Shown here: positions 40,222-51,093 of the stretch, one piece after another
Numbering within the stretch: the stretch's first letter is position 1
Layout of the letters: each line of letters opens with the position of its first letter
Translations under genes and position numbers: made by a program
The notes under the pieces: generated by a model
The model's database searches: none
Told to the model about the DNA's origin: nothing
What the model saw: only the letters and a program-made list of their open reading frames with translations
NCBI GenBank assembly: GCA_016280725.1
Contig: JAEEHF010000085.1
Coordinates: forward strand, 25,821-89,820
Length of the DNA stretch: 64,000 nucleotides
Direction: 5' to 3'
Source: Bacillota bacterium
GTDB lineage: Bacteria > Bacillota > Clostridia > TANB77 > UBA1234

Positions 40222-43062
40222 TTATTCTACACCCATTTCTTCTTCCCATTCATCATTAGAGCTATAGTCTTTAACACTAGAATTAACAACTCTAACATTA
40301 GTAATAATACCATTAGTTATTTCAAAATCAATATGTTGTCCTTGCCATTTTATAGTACTACCACTATTTTTAATCCATTGAATATCTTGTATACGAATAT
40401 CTTTCGTTATACCAGATCTAATAGTTCCTGAATAATATCCATTAGCTTTAAATGGTTTTGCTATAACTCTAAGGTGTGGAGCTACTAATTCTATAGCTGT
40501 ACCGCTACCTATTACCATATTATGACCACTTGCTGTAACACTACTTCCAGTTTTTATAACGTTACCATTTCCAGCAGTAAATCCTCCTGAATTCAACTTT
40601 ACGCCGCCAAAACTAATAGATCCACCGGTAACGACTATATTGGTAGTAGATATTTTACTCTGTGACAAATCCCATTTAGTTTTTCCTGAATAGTCAGATA
40701 TTATGCCGGTTCGTAGCACTGTTGCATCAAGAATACCTGTTCTAATATAAGATGCATTTATTAACAAGGTGCCGTTAGACATATATAAACCCTGTTCTGC
40801 ATTACCACTAGTTATTCGTTTAAATATTTCCATATTATTTAACGTGGCATTTAATTTTCCAACTTCTTGATTAGCCGTATACGCAGAAAAATCACTAGTA
40901 TCCCAATTTGATTCTGACCAATCTGTAGCGGTATTACCACGCTCAAGTGTCATTCCAGCAATTAAACAAACATTTTGTTCTTCACTAGAAAACCCAAACA
41001 TGACATCTATTTTTCCAGAATCTATTGCAGCATGCTTTTGTGTTACATCATCATTAGTCCAGTCATTTCCGGCAGTAACAAAAGTAAATGTATATCTACG
41101 CCATTTATCGTCCAATTGTATCTGACCAGTTGCACTAGCATAACCTACTCGTGGGTTATTAGCATCTACGCTTTTACCAATGCTGATAGTTATAGTAGAT
41201 GGTTTATTATTTAAATTAGGCGATCCACTAGCTTTTGCATAACAAGATGCTACATATGTCTGATATGGGGCAACTTCAACGTTTCTTTGTGCAAAATATG
41301 ATGGATAATTATAGCTGTCAACAAGTGGTTCTATATATAAGGCTTTTACAATTGATGAATTAGGAAGTCCACTAACATCTATTACTTTTTTACGAGCTGC
41401 AGTGCCTAATAAATAACCGTCCCATTCGCCTTTAGACCACTCGCCTTTTGTCGTAGCTAAAGCCATTCTAGTATTAGTACCATTAAGAAGATTATATGAT
41501 CCATATTGACGCTTAAGACTTTTATCAACTTTAGTAGCATTGGAATCTGCTAAGTTAACAACATCAACAAATGTTATATACTCTTCTGAATCATTAAAAA
41601 TTTTAGTATTATATGCTAATTGAAACTCGCCAGTATTTAAGTCCCAACGATTATAGCCATGACCATCATCAATCACACCTGTGCGAATAAAATCGGCTAC
41701 AATAACTCCATCCATTGTCATAGCTAATTTATATGATAATCCACCATTGGATGAGTATCCTAAACCTCTTAAATTAAAACGCCATAAGTTAGTAGCATTT
41801 TCCACATCTGGCGTGTCGCTTATTATCAATGCTTGAGATGTTTCATTTTCTGTTATAATATTAATATAACCAGTTGTTGCAGAATTAATAATTTCAGTAG
41901 CATTTTTATTGGCATCTTCCAATAAATTTTTAAAACCTTCTCTAAGATTAGTTTCCATTGATTTATTGTTAGAAATACTTTGACTAGTCATTGAAGTATT
42001 TTCTTTGTTACCCATTGTGTATTTAACACTATCGGGTTTATCTAGCGGAATATCTATCTTAGTAATCGGAAAAGTTCTATTTAAACCATGTGAAGACGAT
42101 ATACATCGCACTTGGTCCAATAAATTAAAAGATACAACACTACTAGAAAGTAAATGTAAATCTATAGCAGAAACATTTAGAACCATGTCATCGAATTGAG
42201 AAACTTCCAAATATGTTTGTCCAAGAGATTTTAATGTTGATGGATCTTCAACTTGATTAAAATCAACAACTCGTTCAACTGGTCCATATGTCTGAACAGC
42301 AGTATCATTTTGAAGATATATACTACCATTATTAACAGATTTAACCGTTAAATAATCTTTATCGCCCTCTATATTTTCTTCATCTAATTGTTTACCTCTA
42401 GGTATAATAACTGTACAAAGCTTTGATAGATCCCAATTTTTAGTAAAATCTAATAAATTTTCGCCAAAATTAATTTCTTGTGAAGAAGTATTTGGATAGC
42501 CGTCTAAATAATCTATGATAGGAGTAGAATTCGAGCCATTATATCGAATACGAAGATGCCCACCTAATACATCGAATAATGTACTTTTTATAGTTTCAAA
42601 AGTACTTTTATAATCTGTTTTATACTTATAGGGGTCGTATCGATCATGCATCGTTATAGTACCCACTTGAAATTTACGATTATTGGGAACTCTAGCATTA
42701 TGACCTGTAATTAATCTTCTAAAAAACGTATCAGAATTCATATTATTATAATAATTTAATGGTTGTTGACTATCATTAAGAAAAGCCAGAGCTCCCTCAC
42801 AAGTAAATTTTCTACAATGCCAAAAATCATCAGTTTGTAAAATAACTCGTCCCGTCCATATTATGGTCGAGTCTCGATATATAATTATTGTTGTAGTAAA
42901 GCGTCGTATATCATTATATCCCTGATTAGCAGGAGTCATTGTAAACGAAAATGAACCTGCAGCAGAATCCTCAAGAGTTAGTTTTGGATCTACTAAATGT
43001 ATTTCGTTAACGGGGGATCTTGAATCATGTATTAAAATATCATCTGCATATACTTTATACAT
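40222..43062 (-). CDS. Tail-tip protein (Tal-like, 946 aa)
   Basis: The N-terminal 370 residues match the siphovirus Tal/gp27-like hub (MYKVYADDILIHDSRSPVNE; SFSFTMTPANQGYNDIRRFT). The middle contains a carbohydrate-binding-like jelly roll (IYLQ, then QTYVASCYAKASGSPNLNNK) and the C-terminus is beta-helical. It follows dit directly, the standard order in these phages. It would form the tail tip that contacts the cell. AGGAGG before ATG. Confidence 0.82.
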   Translation of the reverse strand: MYKVYADDILIHDSRSPVNEIHLVDPKLTLEDSAAGSFSFTMTPANQGYNDIRRFTTTIIIYRDSTIIWTGRVILQTDDFWHCRKFTCEGALAFLNDSQQPLNYYNNMNSDTFFRRLITGHNARVPNNRKFQVGTITMHDRYDPYKYKTDYKSTFETIKSTLFDVLGGHLRIRYNGSNSTPIIDYLDGYPNTSSQEINFGENLLDFTKNWDLSKLCTVIIPRGKQLDEENIEGDKDYLTVKSVNNGSIYLQNDTAVQTYGPVERVVDFNQVEDPSTLKSLGQTYLEVSQFDDMVLNVSAIDLHLLSSSVVSFNLLDQVRCISSSHGLNRTFPITKIDIPLDKPDSVKYTMGNKENTSMTSQSISNNKSMETNLREGFKNLLEDANKNATEIINSATTGYINIITENETSQALIISDTPDVENATNLWRFNLRGLGYSSNGGLSYKLAMTMDGVIVADFIRTGVIDDGHGYNRWDLNTGEFQLAYNTKIFNDSEEYITFVDVVNLADSNATKVDKSLKRQYGSYNLLNGTNTRMALATTKGEWSKGEWDGYLLGTAARKKVIDVSGLPNSSIVKALYIEPLVDSYNYPSYFAQRNVEVAPYQTYVASCYAKASGSPNLNNKPSTITISIGKSVDANNPRVGYASATGQIQLDDKWRRYTFTFVTAGNDWTNDDVTQKHAAIDSGKIDVMFGFSSEEQNVCLIAGMTLERGNTATDWSESNWDTSDFSAYTANQEVGKLNATLNNMEIFKRITSGNAEQGLYMSNGTLLINASYIRTGILDATVLRTGIISDYSGKTKWDLSQSKISTTNIVVTGGSISFGGVKLNSGGFTAGNGNVIKTGSSVTASGHNMVIGSGTAIELVAPHLRVIAKPFKANGYYSGTIRSGITKDIRIQDIQWIKNSGSTIKWQGQHIDFEITNGIITNVRVVNSSVKDYSSNDEWEEEMGVE

Positions 43063-43793
43063 TATAAAGACATCCTCCTAAAAACGATATTCACAGTTCC
43101 TTTTCCACTAATGGTTATACGGCAAGTATTTCCTCCACTAATATTGGATATAACCATATCATAATACTTCCTAGTTCCGTTACTGTTTATGGTAACCGTC
43201 TTATCTATGCCAAGTTCATAATTAACTAATCTTATTGTTGTGCCTGAACCAGATACACCAGTTAAAATAAATTCTGGAACAACAGGAACACTTCCAATAC
43301 TCCATTCATCCGATAGATCAATAACCTTTGTAGTGTTATTAACACTTATATTTTTATAAAGTTCAGGACACTCTTCTATCGACGTTTGATAATAATATTT
43401 ATAAGGATCAAGGTCGTATTTGATTTCAACGCTAGGCCATTTTCCATCATTAGATGGCTTCCAACTCATTGTCATACGACCTTGATAATAATAATCAGGA
43501 TCGTCTTCTAATATAAGTGTTTGCTGTTTTCCATGTAGATAATTAGCTATCCTACTACATGTAATATGCCAGGGCTCTATATCATTTATTACATGAAAAT
43601 TTAACGATCCTGTACGATTTTTATAAATTGGATAATGGGTCAATGATTCTGATAAATCTAGAATTCCACTAGAACCTGGAATATCAACTATAGTCGTCTT
43701 CATCTCTGGCATTTCTATAACCTGACGACCGTCGGGTACCAAATGCCAATCAGAGAACGAATTCATAGACCCAAAGGTAACAGAATGGTACAT
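43062..43793 (-). CDS. Distal tail protein (Dit)
   Basis: ATG at 43793 with GGAAGG upstream (a GTG lies 9 bases before). 243 aa: MYHSVTFGSMNSFSDWHLVP start, VDIPGSSGILDLSESLTHYP in the belt domain, and the DDPDYYYQGRMTMSW segment, all typical of siphovirus Dit. It forms the hexamer joining tube and tip. Location between tape measure and Tal confirms it. Confidence 0.9.
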   Translation of the reverse strand: MYHSVTFGSMNSFSDWHLVPDGRQVIEMPEMKTTIVDIPGSSGILDLSESLTHYPIYKNRTGSLNFHVINDIEPWHITCSRIANYLHGKQQTLILEDDPDYYYQGRMTMSWKPSNDGKWPSVEIKYDLDPYKYYYQTSIEECPELYKNISVNNTTKVIDLSDEWSIGSVPVVPEFILTGVSGSGTTIRLVNYELGIDKTVTINSNGTRKYYDMVISNISGGNTCRITISGKGTVNIVFRRMSL

Positions 43794-43808
43794 TTGATAC
43801 ACCTTCCT

Positions 43809-46800
43809 TTAGAAAGACCCTCGTTCAGACATAATAGATGTAAGACCCAGTGCATTATCCATCTCTGGTGCAATAGCTCCAACAAGTGCTCCAGTATCCA
43901 TATAAATATCAGTGCCTTTATCTTGGAAATTTAATGCTACTCCTGCTATTTCTATTGTATCGCCTTCGATACTTTCTAGCCAATAATCCATACGCTCATA
44001 AAATGAATCTATTTTATAGATCATAGATTGCATTTTATGATCTATTCTATCAACAGAGGAATGCATTAGAGTCATATTATGCTCTATACGTTCAGTAAAC
44101 TCAATATTTAATTTAGTTATAAGATCTTCTGACATTCCAGATAGTACCGTACTAATATTCTTTTTTCCTTCAAGAATATCAGTTATATCTAATACTGGAA
44201 CTAGAGTCATAGCATACTCACTTGAATCAGAACCCATAGCACTAGCAAAAGCACCTAATACACCATATGCCATATCACTACTAGCTGCTTCTGCTTCTGT
44301 AGCATAATCACTAATACCATTAACAAAACCAATAGTAAAGTTTTTACCGCCTTCATAAGTTAATCGCGATGGCGAATGCTCGTCCAATGTTTGGGTAATA
44401 GCATTCCATGCATCATTAGCGATACTACAAGCACTATCCCATAACGTACCCGGCATACTAAGAATACCATCAATAAAACCTTGAACAAGATTTGCACCAG
44501 CATCAAATATATCTTTCGCTAAACTACCTAAGCCTTCTAATAAGTTTTTAACCAAATTAACGCCAGCATCAAATATATTCTTTAAAAATTCTCCAGCATT
44601 GAAATTCTTAATAAATTCATCAAGCATTTGAGAACCAGCTTCGACTACTCCTTTTATACCATCAACTATGGCTTCAATTATAGCCCTAATAAGATGGCCT
44701 ATAGCATCAAACAATGCTTGATGATTATTCTCAATAGCTGTTGCTAAACCATCTATAAAACCTATTATGAATTTAAATGCTGCATCAACTATCTCAGGAA
44801 GTTTGGAAGTAACGCCCTTGATAAATTCTATTGCAATAGTTATTGCCGATTCAGTTATCTGTTGAATGTTATTTGCTATAGCTTGTAAAAATCCACCAAT
44901 AATTTCTAAAGCTGCTTGTGCCATTTGCGGAACATATTCAGCAAGTTGTTGTAATAAATTAGTTAATAAACTAAGTAATGTTTGAATTATATTAGGCACT
45001 GCTTCTTGTATAACAGTAAGAGCAGTATTTAATATGGCCAATATAGTTTCACCAACTCTAGGCGCTTCTGTTATAATAGCTTGTAATACAGTATCTATTA
45101 ATAGTGCAATTGTTTCTACAAGCATTGGCCCTTCTGTTTGTAAAAATGTAAATAACTCCGTAAATACTTGTGTTAACCATCCAAAGAAATTTGGAGTCTG
45201 TTCGGTTAAAAATCCCCATATTTGATCAAATAGAACTTTAAGTGCTTCAAATACCTTAGGCGCTTCAGTTATAAATAAATTAAGTGCACCCTCAATAAAT
45301 TCTTGTACTAATGCAAAAAATTCAGGTAATAATTCTCTAATACCACCTATTACTGCTTTTCCAAGATTAACAAGAGCGCCAACTATTTGTCCGGCACCAT
45401 TTCCTAATGCCGCAACAAATTCTATAATAGCTTGCGCTAAGCCTACTGCTAATTTAGGTAAGAAAAGTATAGCATCTTGTAAGAATTTAAGAAACGCCTC
45501 TGCAGCAGCATGATTAGCAAATGATGCAAGTGAATTGCTCATACCTTCTATAGCCATAGATATACTAGTACAAAGAGGACCAACAAGTTGAGCTATACCT
45601 AATGCTGCATTAAGTTCTAAGAATGCAGTTGCAACAAGAGCTATTGCGCCACCTATCATCAATAAATTTTTACCGTTAATAGCATATGATGCTATTCCTA
45701 ATGCAATCAACGCTCCGGCAAGAACTGCAGCAAGTTTTCCTAAATCTTCCCAAGAAACATCGGCTATTCCTTGTGCCGCCTCTGTTAACATCATCATAGA
45801 TATGCCAAGCATCATTAACGTTCCGCCGACTGCTATTAATTCATCAGAAAGACTAGCTTGATCGACGATTGCTGCAGCACCTACCATAGCTGCTAAACCT
45901 GCTGCCATCACAACAAGACCTTTTGCTACTTGTTCCCATGAAAGATCAGCAACTTTATTAATGGCGCTTCCTAATATATTAATAGCTTCAGCCATTAGCA
46001 TTAGGCCAAGACCTTCACTAGCACCAAATTTATTACCATATCTTGATAAAAGTATAGCAGAACCAACTAGCCCCGCCATCATAGCTGCTACTGCGAGAAG
46101 ACCTTTTGCTAAATTAATGAGGTCCATATTTCCTAAAACTACAACAGGAATAACTAATAAATTTAAAGAAACCGCCAAGCCCATAAGACCGGCTGAAATT
46201 TTCGGAAGATCTTTCTCGATTTTAGATAATTTCTTGATAACTGTTACCATTCCCTCAAGCATTATACCAAGTGCAACTAAACCTTGAATAACATTCTCTA
46301 ATGGCATACTACCAAGAATATACACTGCTCCAGCCATCATTAATATTGCATTACCAAGAGTTTGTAAAACTGCTGCGCATGCTGTTAAAGCCGCGATATC
46401 AGTTTTATTAAAGCCTTTTGTAGACTGAAGAAGTTGTTCTATCATTACGAACATGCCTTTTATTGCAGCAATAGCTGCAGCTAATGCAACTGGATCTATC
46501 ATTGCTATAATAAATAAAGCACCAGCAATTTCTAATATAGATGTTGCAATGGCTTTTATTGATTCAGCTTTAAATTTTTCCTTTAATGATTCGGCTAAAC
46601 CCACAAATGCTTCTTTTAAATCATTAATAAATTTCATTACACCAGTTAAATTCTTGCCACCGTCTTTAAGATCTTTTAACATGTCTATTATTTTCTTAAT
46701 AATTACACCAATTCCACCGGCTTCTACAACTTTAACAAAATCTAATTCGCCATGTTCATCAGATAAAACTTCTTTAATTCTTTGTAAAAAGTTCTTTATT

Positions 46801-49646
46801 TTTTCAATAATAGTATCAAATAAAGACATGTCTTCAGATCCGCCAAGAGCATGTTTTATACCATCTCCCACTTTTTTAAGAAGATCTGCAAGTTTTTCTA
46901 ATAAATGAACATCCTTTAACGATCCAAAAAAGCCAATAAATTTATCAGTTATCCTGCCTATAAGCTCAGATAATTTCGGAACACCATTATCTCCGCTAAC
47001 TAACGAAGATATCCCCTTAGATACTTCTGTTAATTTAGTACCAATATTATTAAATGTCTCGCTAAGACTTTTTCCATCAGGTAAAAAATTAGCAAAGATT
47101 TTTGTTAAACTATCCCAAGCAGCAAGTAATACATTACCTACTACTTCTCCAACAGCTTTAATAACACTAAAAATACCTTCAAATAAATGCTGAACACTGC
47201 TTATAACTTCTTGATTAGCTATAAGACTTTCTGTAAATTGTTTAAAACGATCGCTTAAATCACGAACAAATTGTAATGCTTCGCCAATAGCACCACCAAA
47301 TATATTAGCAAATGCTGCTGCTACTGGAGTAGCTATAGCAAGAAATGCTTTTAGAATATCAACTAATCCTCCAAAAACATTCTCAAATATTTTAAATAAA
47401 TCTATTTTATCACTCGACATAGCTTCTACAAGATTATTAAAGAAATTTGAAAAACCACTAAAATCAACAGAAGATTTAAGAGAATCTATAAAAGAATTAA
47501 AACCATTAGCTAATCCGTCAAAGAACGTATCAAATTTTGACACATCTTCATTATAGAATATAGATTCGAAAGCATCACTAAATATGGATAATTTTGAACC
47601 AATTTTTCCTAAAAGCTGAGAAAAAGTTCCAAACGGTTCAATTAGATGTTCAACTACTTTACCTATACCATCGAATAAGTTTAAAAAGAATTCTAATTTT
47701 ACAAACATATTAGATTCTAAAATAGATTCTAATCCATTAAAGAAATTTATTAGTCCATTTTTATTAAGACCATTTTTATCATTACCAAAATGCTTTTGAA
47801 ATGCTTCACCAAAATCTCGAATTCGTCCCGTAATAGCCGAAAAAGCTCCTATAGCAGCATTTAAAGTATCGATACTAAAAAACGATGATTTTCCAAATGC
47901 TGAAAATATATTTCCTAAACCAGAAAATACATCTTTTATGCCATCGTATCCTTTTCTAACAGAATTTGCAAAGAAATCAAAAGAATCTCTTAGTTGACCT
48001 AATAATCCTATAGCATTTCCAGCAGCATCTCTTTGACTTAAAGCATTCTTAAAAGCAGTAGTATTATCGTATAATGCCAAACTAAGATCTTTAAGTGTTT
48101 TAGCCGTTATAGAAATATCATCCGCTGTTCCTTTTTTAATAAAGCCTTTTTCCCAAGCTTTTCCAAATTCCATTGCTACTTCGAAAGTTCCTTGAAAAGC
48201 ATTTCTAAGACTCTGAATAACAAGTTCTCGGCCGCCCATCTCCTCACGGATCATTTTGCCGCCTTTAACAACTTGATTATCAGCATTCTCTATTAAATTG
48301 CCAGCTTCATCATATGTTAATTTAATAAGCTCGCCATTCTCATTATAAGAATATGCAGCTCTAGACCATTCTTTTAAAACATTATTTCGAGCATCAGCTG
48401 ATTTACCAATATATAAATTCATAATATCGGAAATTTCTGTCCAAAGCATTTTAGCTTGTTCAAAATCTCCGATTATATATTCCCATGACTGAGTCCAACC
48501 AGATTGTAATGCTTCGCCAACAGTCTCCAAAAGCTGGCTAAATGTTTTAACCTTAGTTGCAGCTTCTGTAGCAGCAGTACCCATACTAAGAATATGATCT
48601 ATCTGTTCATCACTAAAGCCTTTTTCAGCCCATTTAGTTCGAAGGTTTTTCTCTTGTTCATCTGTAAGTACATTTATAGATCCTGTAAGTTCTTTAATTT
48701 GTTGTTCAGAATATCCTCGAGCTCTCCAAAGTTGTTGCATCTGTTCAACTTGGGATTTAGTATATCCTTCTGAACCGGCTGTAAATTTTTCAAGAGTATT
48801 GGTTAAAACTTCTGCACTAATCCATCCAGAGCTTAGAGATTCTCTAAAAGTAGTAGCCCCTTGTGTTAATGCAATAAATTGTTCATCAGCAACACCCATT
48901 GCCTTTGCTGTATCAATGAGCTCATTTTGAAATAGTTTACCGCCCATGCCAGCATTAACAACCGAATTCCAGTCTTGTAATTTTACCGAGCCCGCAGCAA
49001 TAGCCTGAGAAAGCTGGTACATTGCTGTACTAGCTTGCTGAGAATTAGAACCTGACATAGCTGCCAAATTTGCAATACCTTTAATCGATGTAGCAGCCGT
49101 ATCAAGTTCAACACCTGCTGCAGTAAACGTACCAATATTGCGTGTCATCTCAGTAAAATTATAAATAGTCATGTCAGCGTATTTATTTAAATCATCTAAA
49201 ACGCCGTTGATTTTTTCAATACGGTCATGCTCAGTAGTTAAACCCTTTTCTATAAGAGCATCGTTAGTATTGGCTAAAATCGTTTGAACAGAATTTATCT
49301 GTGTCTCATACTCTTCTAAACCAGCTTTTATAGGCTCTATTGTTAATTTTTGAGCCAAATCCATAGCAACATTTTGAACTTTATCTGTAATATTTTGAAG
49401 AACCCTTGTTGCAACTACATCTAATGCACTAAAACCTTCTTGAACTTTTCCAACACCATTGTAAAGAGCATCCATACTAGTACCTTTTACTTGGTTACTA
49501 AGATTTTCAAGACCCTTTACAGCACCTTCAAAATTCAATGCTTCTTTTAATTTATCGAGAGTCGACAAGGTATCTGCAGCGTTTTTCTGAAATAAAACAT
49601 TATCAAATACCATCTGGACAACATTTTTATCGATAACACCACTCAT
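43809..49646 (-). CDS. Tail tape measure protein (1945 aa)
   Basis: Very long helical protein. N-terminal part (to about 350) carries the conserved tape-measure region (MTRNIGTFTAAGVELDTAAT; GGKLFQNELIDTAKAMG). About 1040-1400 is alanine-rich with many membrane-like helices, and the C-terminus has HSPSRLTYEGGKNFTIGFVNG. It sets tail length; at about 0.15 nm per residue a tail near 290 nm is expected. AAGGAGG before ATG. Confidence 0.95.
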   Translation of the reverse strand: MSGVIDKNVVQMVFDNVLFQKNAADTLSTLDKLKEALNFEGAVKGLENLSNQVKGTSMDALYNGVGKVQEGFSALDVVATRVLQNITDKVQNVAMDLAQKLTIEPIKAGLEEYETQINSVQTILANTNDALIEKGLTTEHDRIEKINGVLDDLNKYADMTIYNFTEMTRNIGTFTAAGVELDTAATSIKGIANLAAMSGSNSQQASTAMYQLSQAIAAGSVKLQDWNSVVNAGMGGKLFQNELIDTAKAMGVADEQFIALTQGATTFRESLSSGWISAEVLTNTLEKFTAGSEGYTKSQVEQMQQLWRARGYSEQQIKELTGSINVLTDEQEKNLRTKWAEKGFSDEQIDHILSMGTAATEAATKVKTFSQLLETVGEALQSGWTQSWEYIIGDFEQAKMLWTEISDIMNLYIGKSADARNNVLKEWSRAAYSYNENGELIKLTYDEAGNLIENADNQVVKGGKMIREEMGGRELVIQSLRNAFQGTFEVAMEFGKAWEKGFIKKGTADDISITAKTLKDLSLALYDNTTAFKNALSQRDAAGNAIGLLGQLRDSFDFFANSVRKGYDGIKDVFSGLGNIFSAFGKSSFFSIDTLNAAIGAFSAITGRIRDFGEAFQKHFGNDKNGLNKNGLINFFNGLESILESNMFVKLEFFLNLFDGIGKVVEHLIEPFGTFSQLLGKIGSKLSIFSDAFESIFYNEDVSKFDTFFDGLANGFNSFIDSLKSSVDFSGFSNFFNNLVEAMSSDKIDLFKIFENVFGGLVDILKAFLAIATPVAAAFANIFGGAIGEALQFVRDLSDRFKQFTESLIANQEVISSVQHLFEGIFSVIKAVGEVVGNVLLAAWDSLTKIFANFLPDGKSLSETFNNIGTKLTEVSKGISSLVSGDNGVPKLSELIGRITDKFIGFFGSLKDVHLLEKLADLLKKVGDGIKHALGGSEDMSLFDTIIEKIKNFLQRIKEVLSDEHGELDFVKVVEAGGIGVIIKKIIDMLKDLKDGGKNLTGVMKFINDLKEAFVGLAESLKEKFKAESIKAIATSILEIAGALFIIAMIDPVALAAAIAAIKGMFVMIEQLLQSTKGFNKTDIAALTACAAVLQTLGNAILMMAGAVYILGSMPLENVIQGLVALGIMLEGMVTVIKKLSKIEKDLPKISAGLMGLAVSLNLLVIPVVVLGNMDLINLAKGLLAVAAMMAGLVGSAILLSRYGNKFGASEGLGLMLMAEAINILGSAINKVADLSWEQVAKGLVVMAAGLAAMVGAAAIVDQASLSDELIAVGGTLMMLGISMMMLTEAAQGIADVSWEDLGKLAAVLAGALIALGIASYAINGKNLLMIGGAIALVATAFLELNAALGIAQLVGPLCTSISMAIEGMSNSLASFANHAAAEAFLKFLQDAILFLPKLAVGLAQAIIEFVAALGNGAGQIVGALVNLGKAVIGGIRELLPEFFALVQEFIEGALNLFITEAPKVFEALKVLFDQIWGFLTEQTPNFFGWLTQVFTELFTFLQTEGPMLVETIALLIDTVLQAIITEAPRVGETILAILNTALTVIQEAVPNIIQTLLSLLTNLLQQLAEYVPQMAQAALEIIGGFLQAIANNIQQITESAITIAIEFIKGVTSKLPEIVDAAFKFIIGFIDGLATAIENNHQALFDAIGHLIRAIIEAIVDGIKGVVEAGSQMLDEFIKNFNAGEFLKNIFDAGVNLVKNLLEGLGSLAKDIFDAGANLVQGFIDGILSMPGTLWDSACSIANDAWNAITQTLDEHSPSRLTYEGGKNFTIGFVNGISDYATEAEAASSDMAYGVLGAFASAMGSDSSEYAMTLVPVLDITDILEGKKNISTVLSGMSEDLITKLNIEFTERIEHNMTLMHSSVDRIDHKMQSMIYKIDSFYERMDYWLESIEGDTIEIAGVALNFQDKGTDIYMDTGALVGAIAPEMDNALGLTSIMSERGSF

Positions 49647-50029
49647 GCTTTCTTTACCTCCTTAATCAACTCATCGCGCATTTCCATAAACGCTTGTTTA
49701 ATTGCAGGATTAATATAATCTCGGCCTTTTACATACCCTCCATTACGAGTGCCGTGACCATACTGAAGTATAATAGCAATATTAGTACCATTTACTATAT
49801 TAGAGTTTGTAAAATAGATATGATACTCATTTCGATTAGATTCTATTTCATAACTCCATGATAAAGAAGTTTTACTACTATCTATTGGAGTTGCTTGAGA
49901 TAGTAGCTCTACACCACGTTTACCATATTTTTCCAAAATCGGCAAAATATCACTATCATTATTATACTTTTTCAAAAACATTTCAGTTCGTTTAAAATCA
50001 CCTTTTTGTTTAACGCTTATCATAACCAT
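49643..50029 (-). CDS. HK97 gp10-like tail completion protein (128 aa)
   Basis: GVELLSQATPIDSSKTSLSW, then YGHGTRNGGYVKGRDYINPA, the signature of the gp10-like tail completion family in gut phages. It would close the head-proximal end of the tail. It lies between the tail-assembly genes and the tape measure. AAAGG before ATG. Confidence 0.78.
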   Translation of the reverse strand: MVMISVKQKGDFKRTEMFLKKYNNDSDILPILEKYGKRGVELLSQATPIDSSKTSLSWSYEIESNRNEYHIYFTNSNIVNGTNIAIILQYGHGTRNGGYVKGRDYINPAIKQAFMEMRDELIKEVKKA

Positions 50030-50578
50030 CTAGCCTTTCGTGTGAAGGGCTTTCCTTCTAGCTTCATTAAGTGCTCTATTTTGTTCCATGATCTCTCGTT
50101 TACTCATTTTTTTATAATCATTTTTAGCATTACAAATCTTAATCAACATAATTAAACGATTAATATGCCATTTTTCACACTCAAATGGTATTTGACAAGC
50201 AATCATCCAGTAATAAATAAGTTCAGAAGTAACAATATCTGGTTTAATTTGATTGCGCTTTTTATATGTAACTACCGTGCTAGCAGTCATGGGACTATTT
50301 ATATAATCGCTTATATCTTTAATGTTTTGTTTAGTAAGAGCGCTGTAAACCTCTTTCGGAACAGTATTAAGAGTCATGCATTCTATATAATCAATCATTT
50401 CTTTAGTTGTTCTATGTACTTTCGTACCATCACCCAAAAACGGTTTACACCACTTTGACTCCCATTTTGAAATTGAAAGAAGAGAATGCTCCAATTTTAG
50501 TTGAGTATCCTTCGTATGAATAAACGTTTCCGTTTTTTCATCAAATAATTCAGTTTCTGGCACAACAATTTGAAGCAT
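50030..50578 (-). CDS. Tail assembly chaperone-like protein (182 aa)
   Basis: Helical protein with SISKWESKWCKPFLGDGTK and a KWHINRLIMLIKICNAKNDY segment, the pattern of the second tail chaperone (gpGT-like) in related phages. No frameshift link to the gene upstream is needed, as it has its own start; a slip site was not identified. Confidence 0.68.
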   Translation of the reverse strand: MLQIVVPETELFDEKTETFIHTKDTQLKLEHSLLSISKWESKWCKPFLGDGTKVHRTTKEMIDYIECMTLNTVPKEVYSALTKQNIKDISDYINSPMTASTVVTYKKRNQIKPDIVTSELIYYWMIACQIPFECEKWHINRLIMLIKICNAKNDYKKMSKREIMEQNRALNEARRKALHTKG

Positions 50579-50602
50579 TCTCTTCTCCTATAATCTATTT
50601 AA

Positions 50603-51046
50603 CTATTGCTTATTGTTCTCTTCAAAATCTTTCATTCGCTTAAGAAGTTCTTCTTTTGGATTATCTCCAAGTTCTTCTCGAATAGCTGATGGAACTATCC
50701 CACTGATAAAATCAGCTGCTTTTTCAGCATCAGTAACAAGATCCCAATAAATCTGCTCGAAAACGGGGGATTGCATAAAAGCTTCTCTTATTTCATCATT
50801 TTTAATAAATCGCTTACCATCGGGAGACTTAATACCATACGCAGTAAGAACAATATTCTTAATTATACGTATAGCAGTTCCCATATCATTAGAATTCATC
50901 AAAATTTTAATAGAATCAGTAAGAGTATCCCCATTACCCAAGCCATACTCAAGTTCCATATACTCTACTTTTGTAAGATTAAAATAAAAATCTTCAGTAT
51001 GGGTATCACCATTATAATCTTTATAAGTAATAGTCTTTTTAAGCAT
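50603..51046 (-). CDS. Tail assembly chaperone-like protein (147 aa)
   Basis: MLKKTITYKDYNGDTHTEDF, then FYFNLTKVEYMELEYGLGNG, a gpG-like start, and an acidic C-terminus with ELGDNPKEELLKRMKDFEEN. Directly after the tail tube gene, as expected for the first chaperone. AAAGGAG before ATG. Confidence 0.72.
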   Translation of the reverse strand: MLKKTITYKDYNGDTHTEDFYFNLTKVEYMELEYGLGNGDTLTDSIKILMNSNDMGTAIRIIKNIVLTAYGIKSPDGKRFIKNDEIREAFMQSPVFEQIYWDLVTDAEKAADFISGIVPSAIREELGDNPKEELLKRMKDFEENNKQ

Positions 51047-51093
51047 TGTAGCTTTCTCCTTTCAAGAGTTTTACAAATCATCTACATTAAGAA

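Noticed and set aside
50030..51046. Programmed frameshift joining the two tail chaperone genes
   Set aside because: The genes are separated by 24 bases with a stop and the second has its own ribosome binding site; no slip site stood out.
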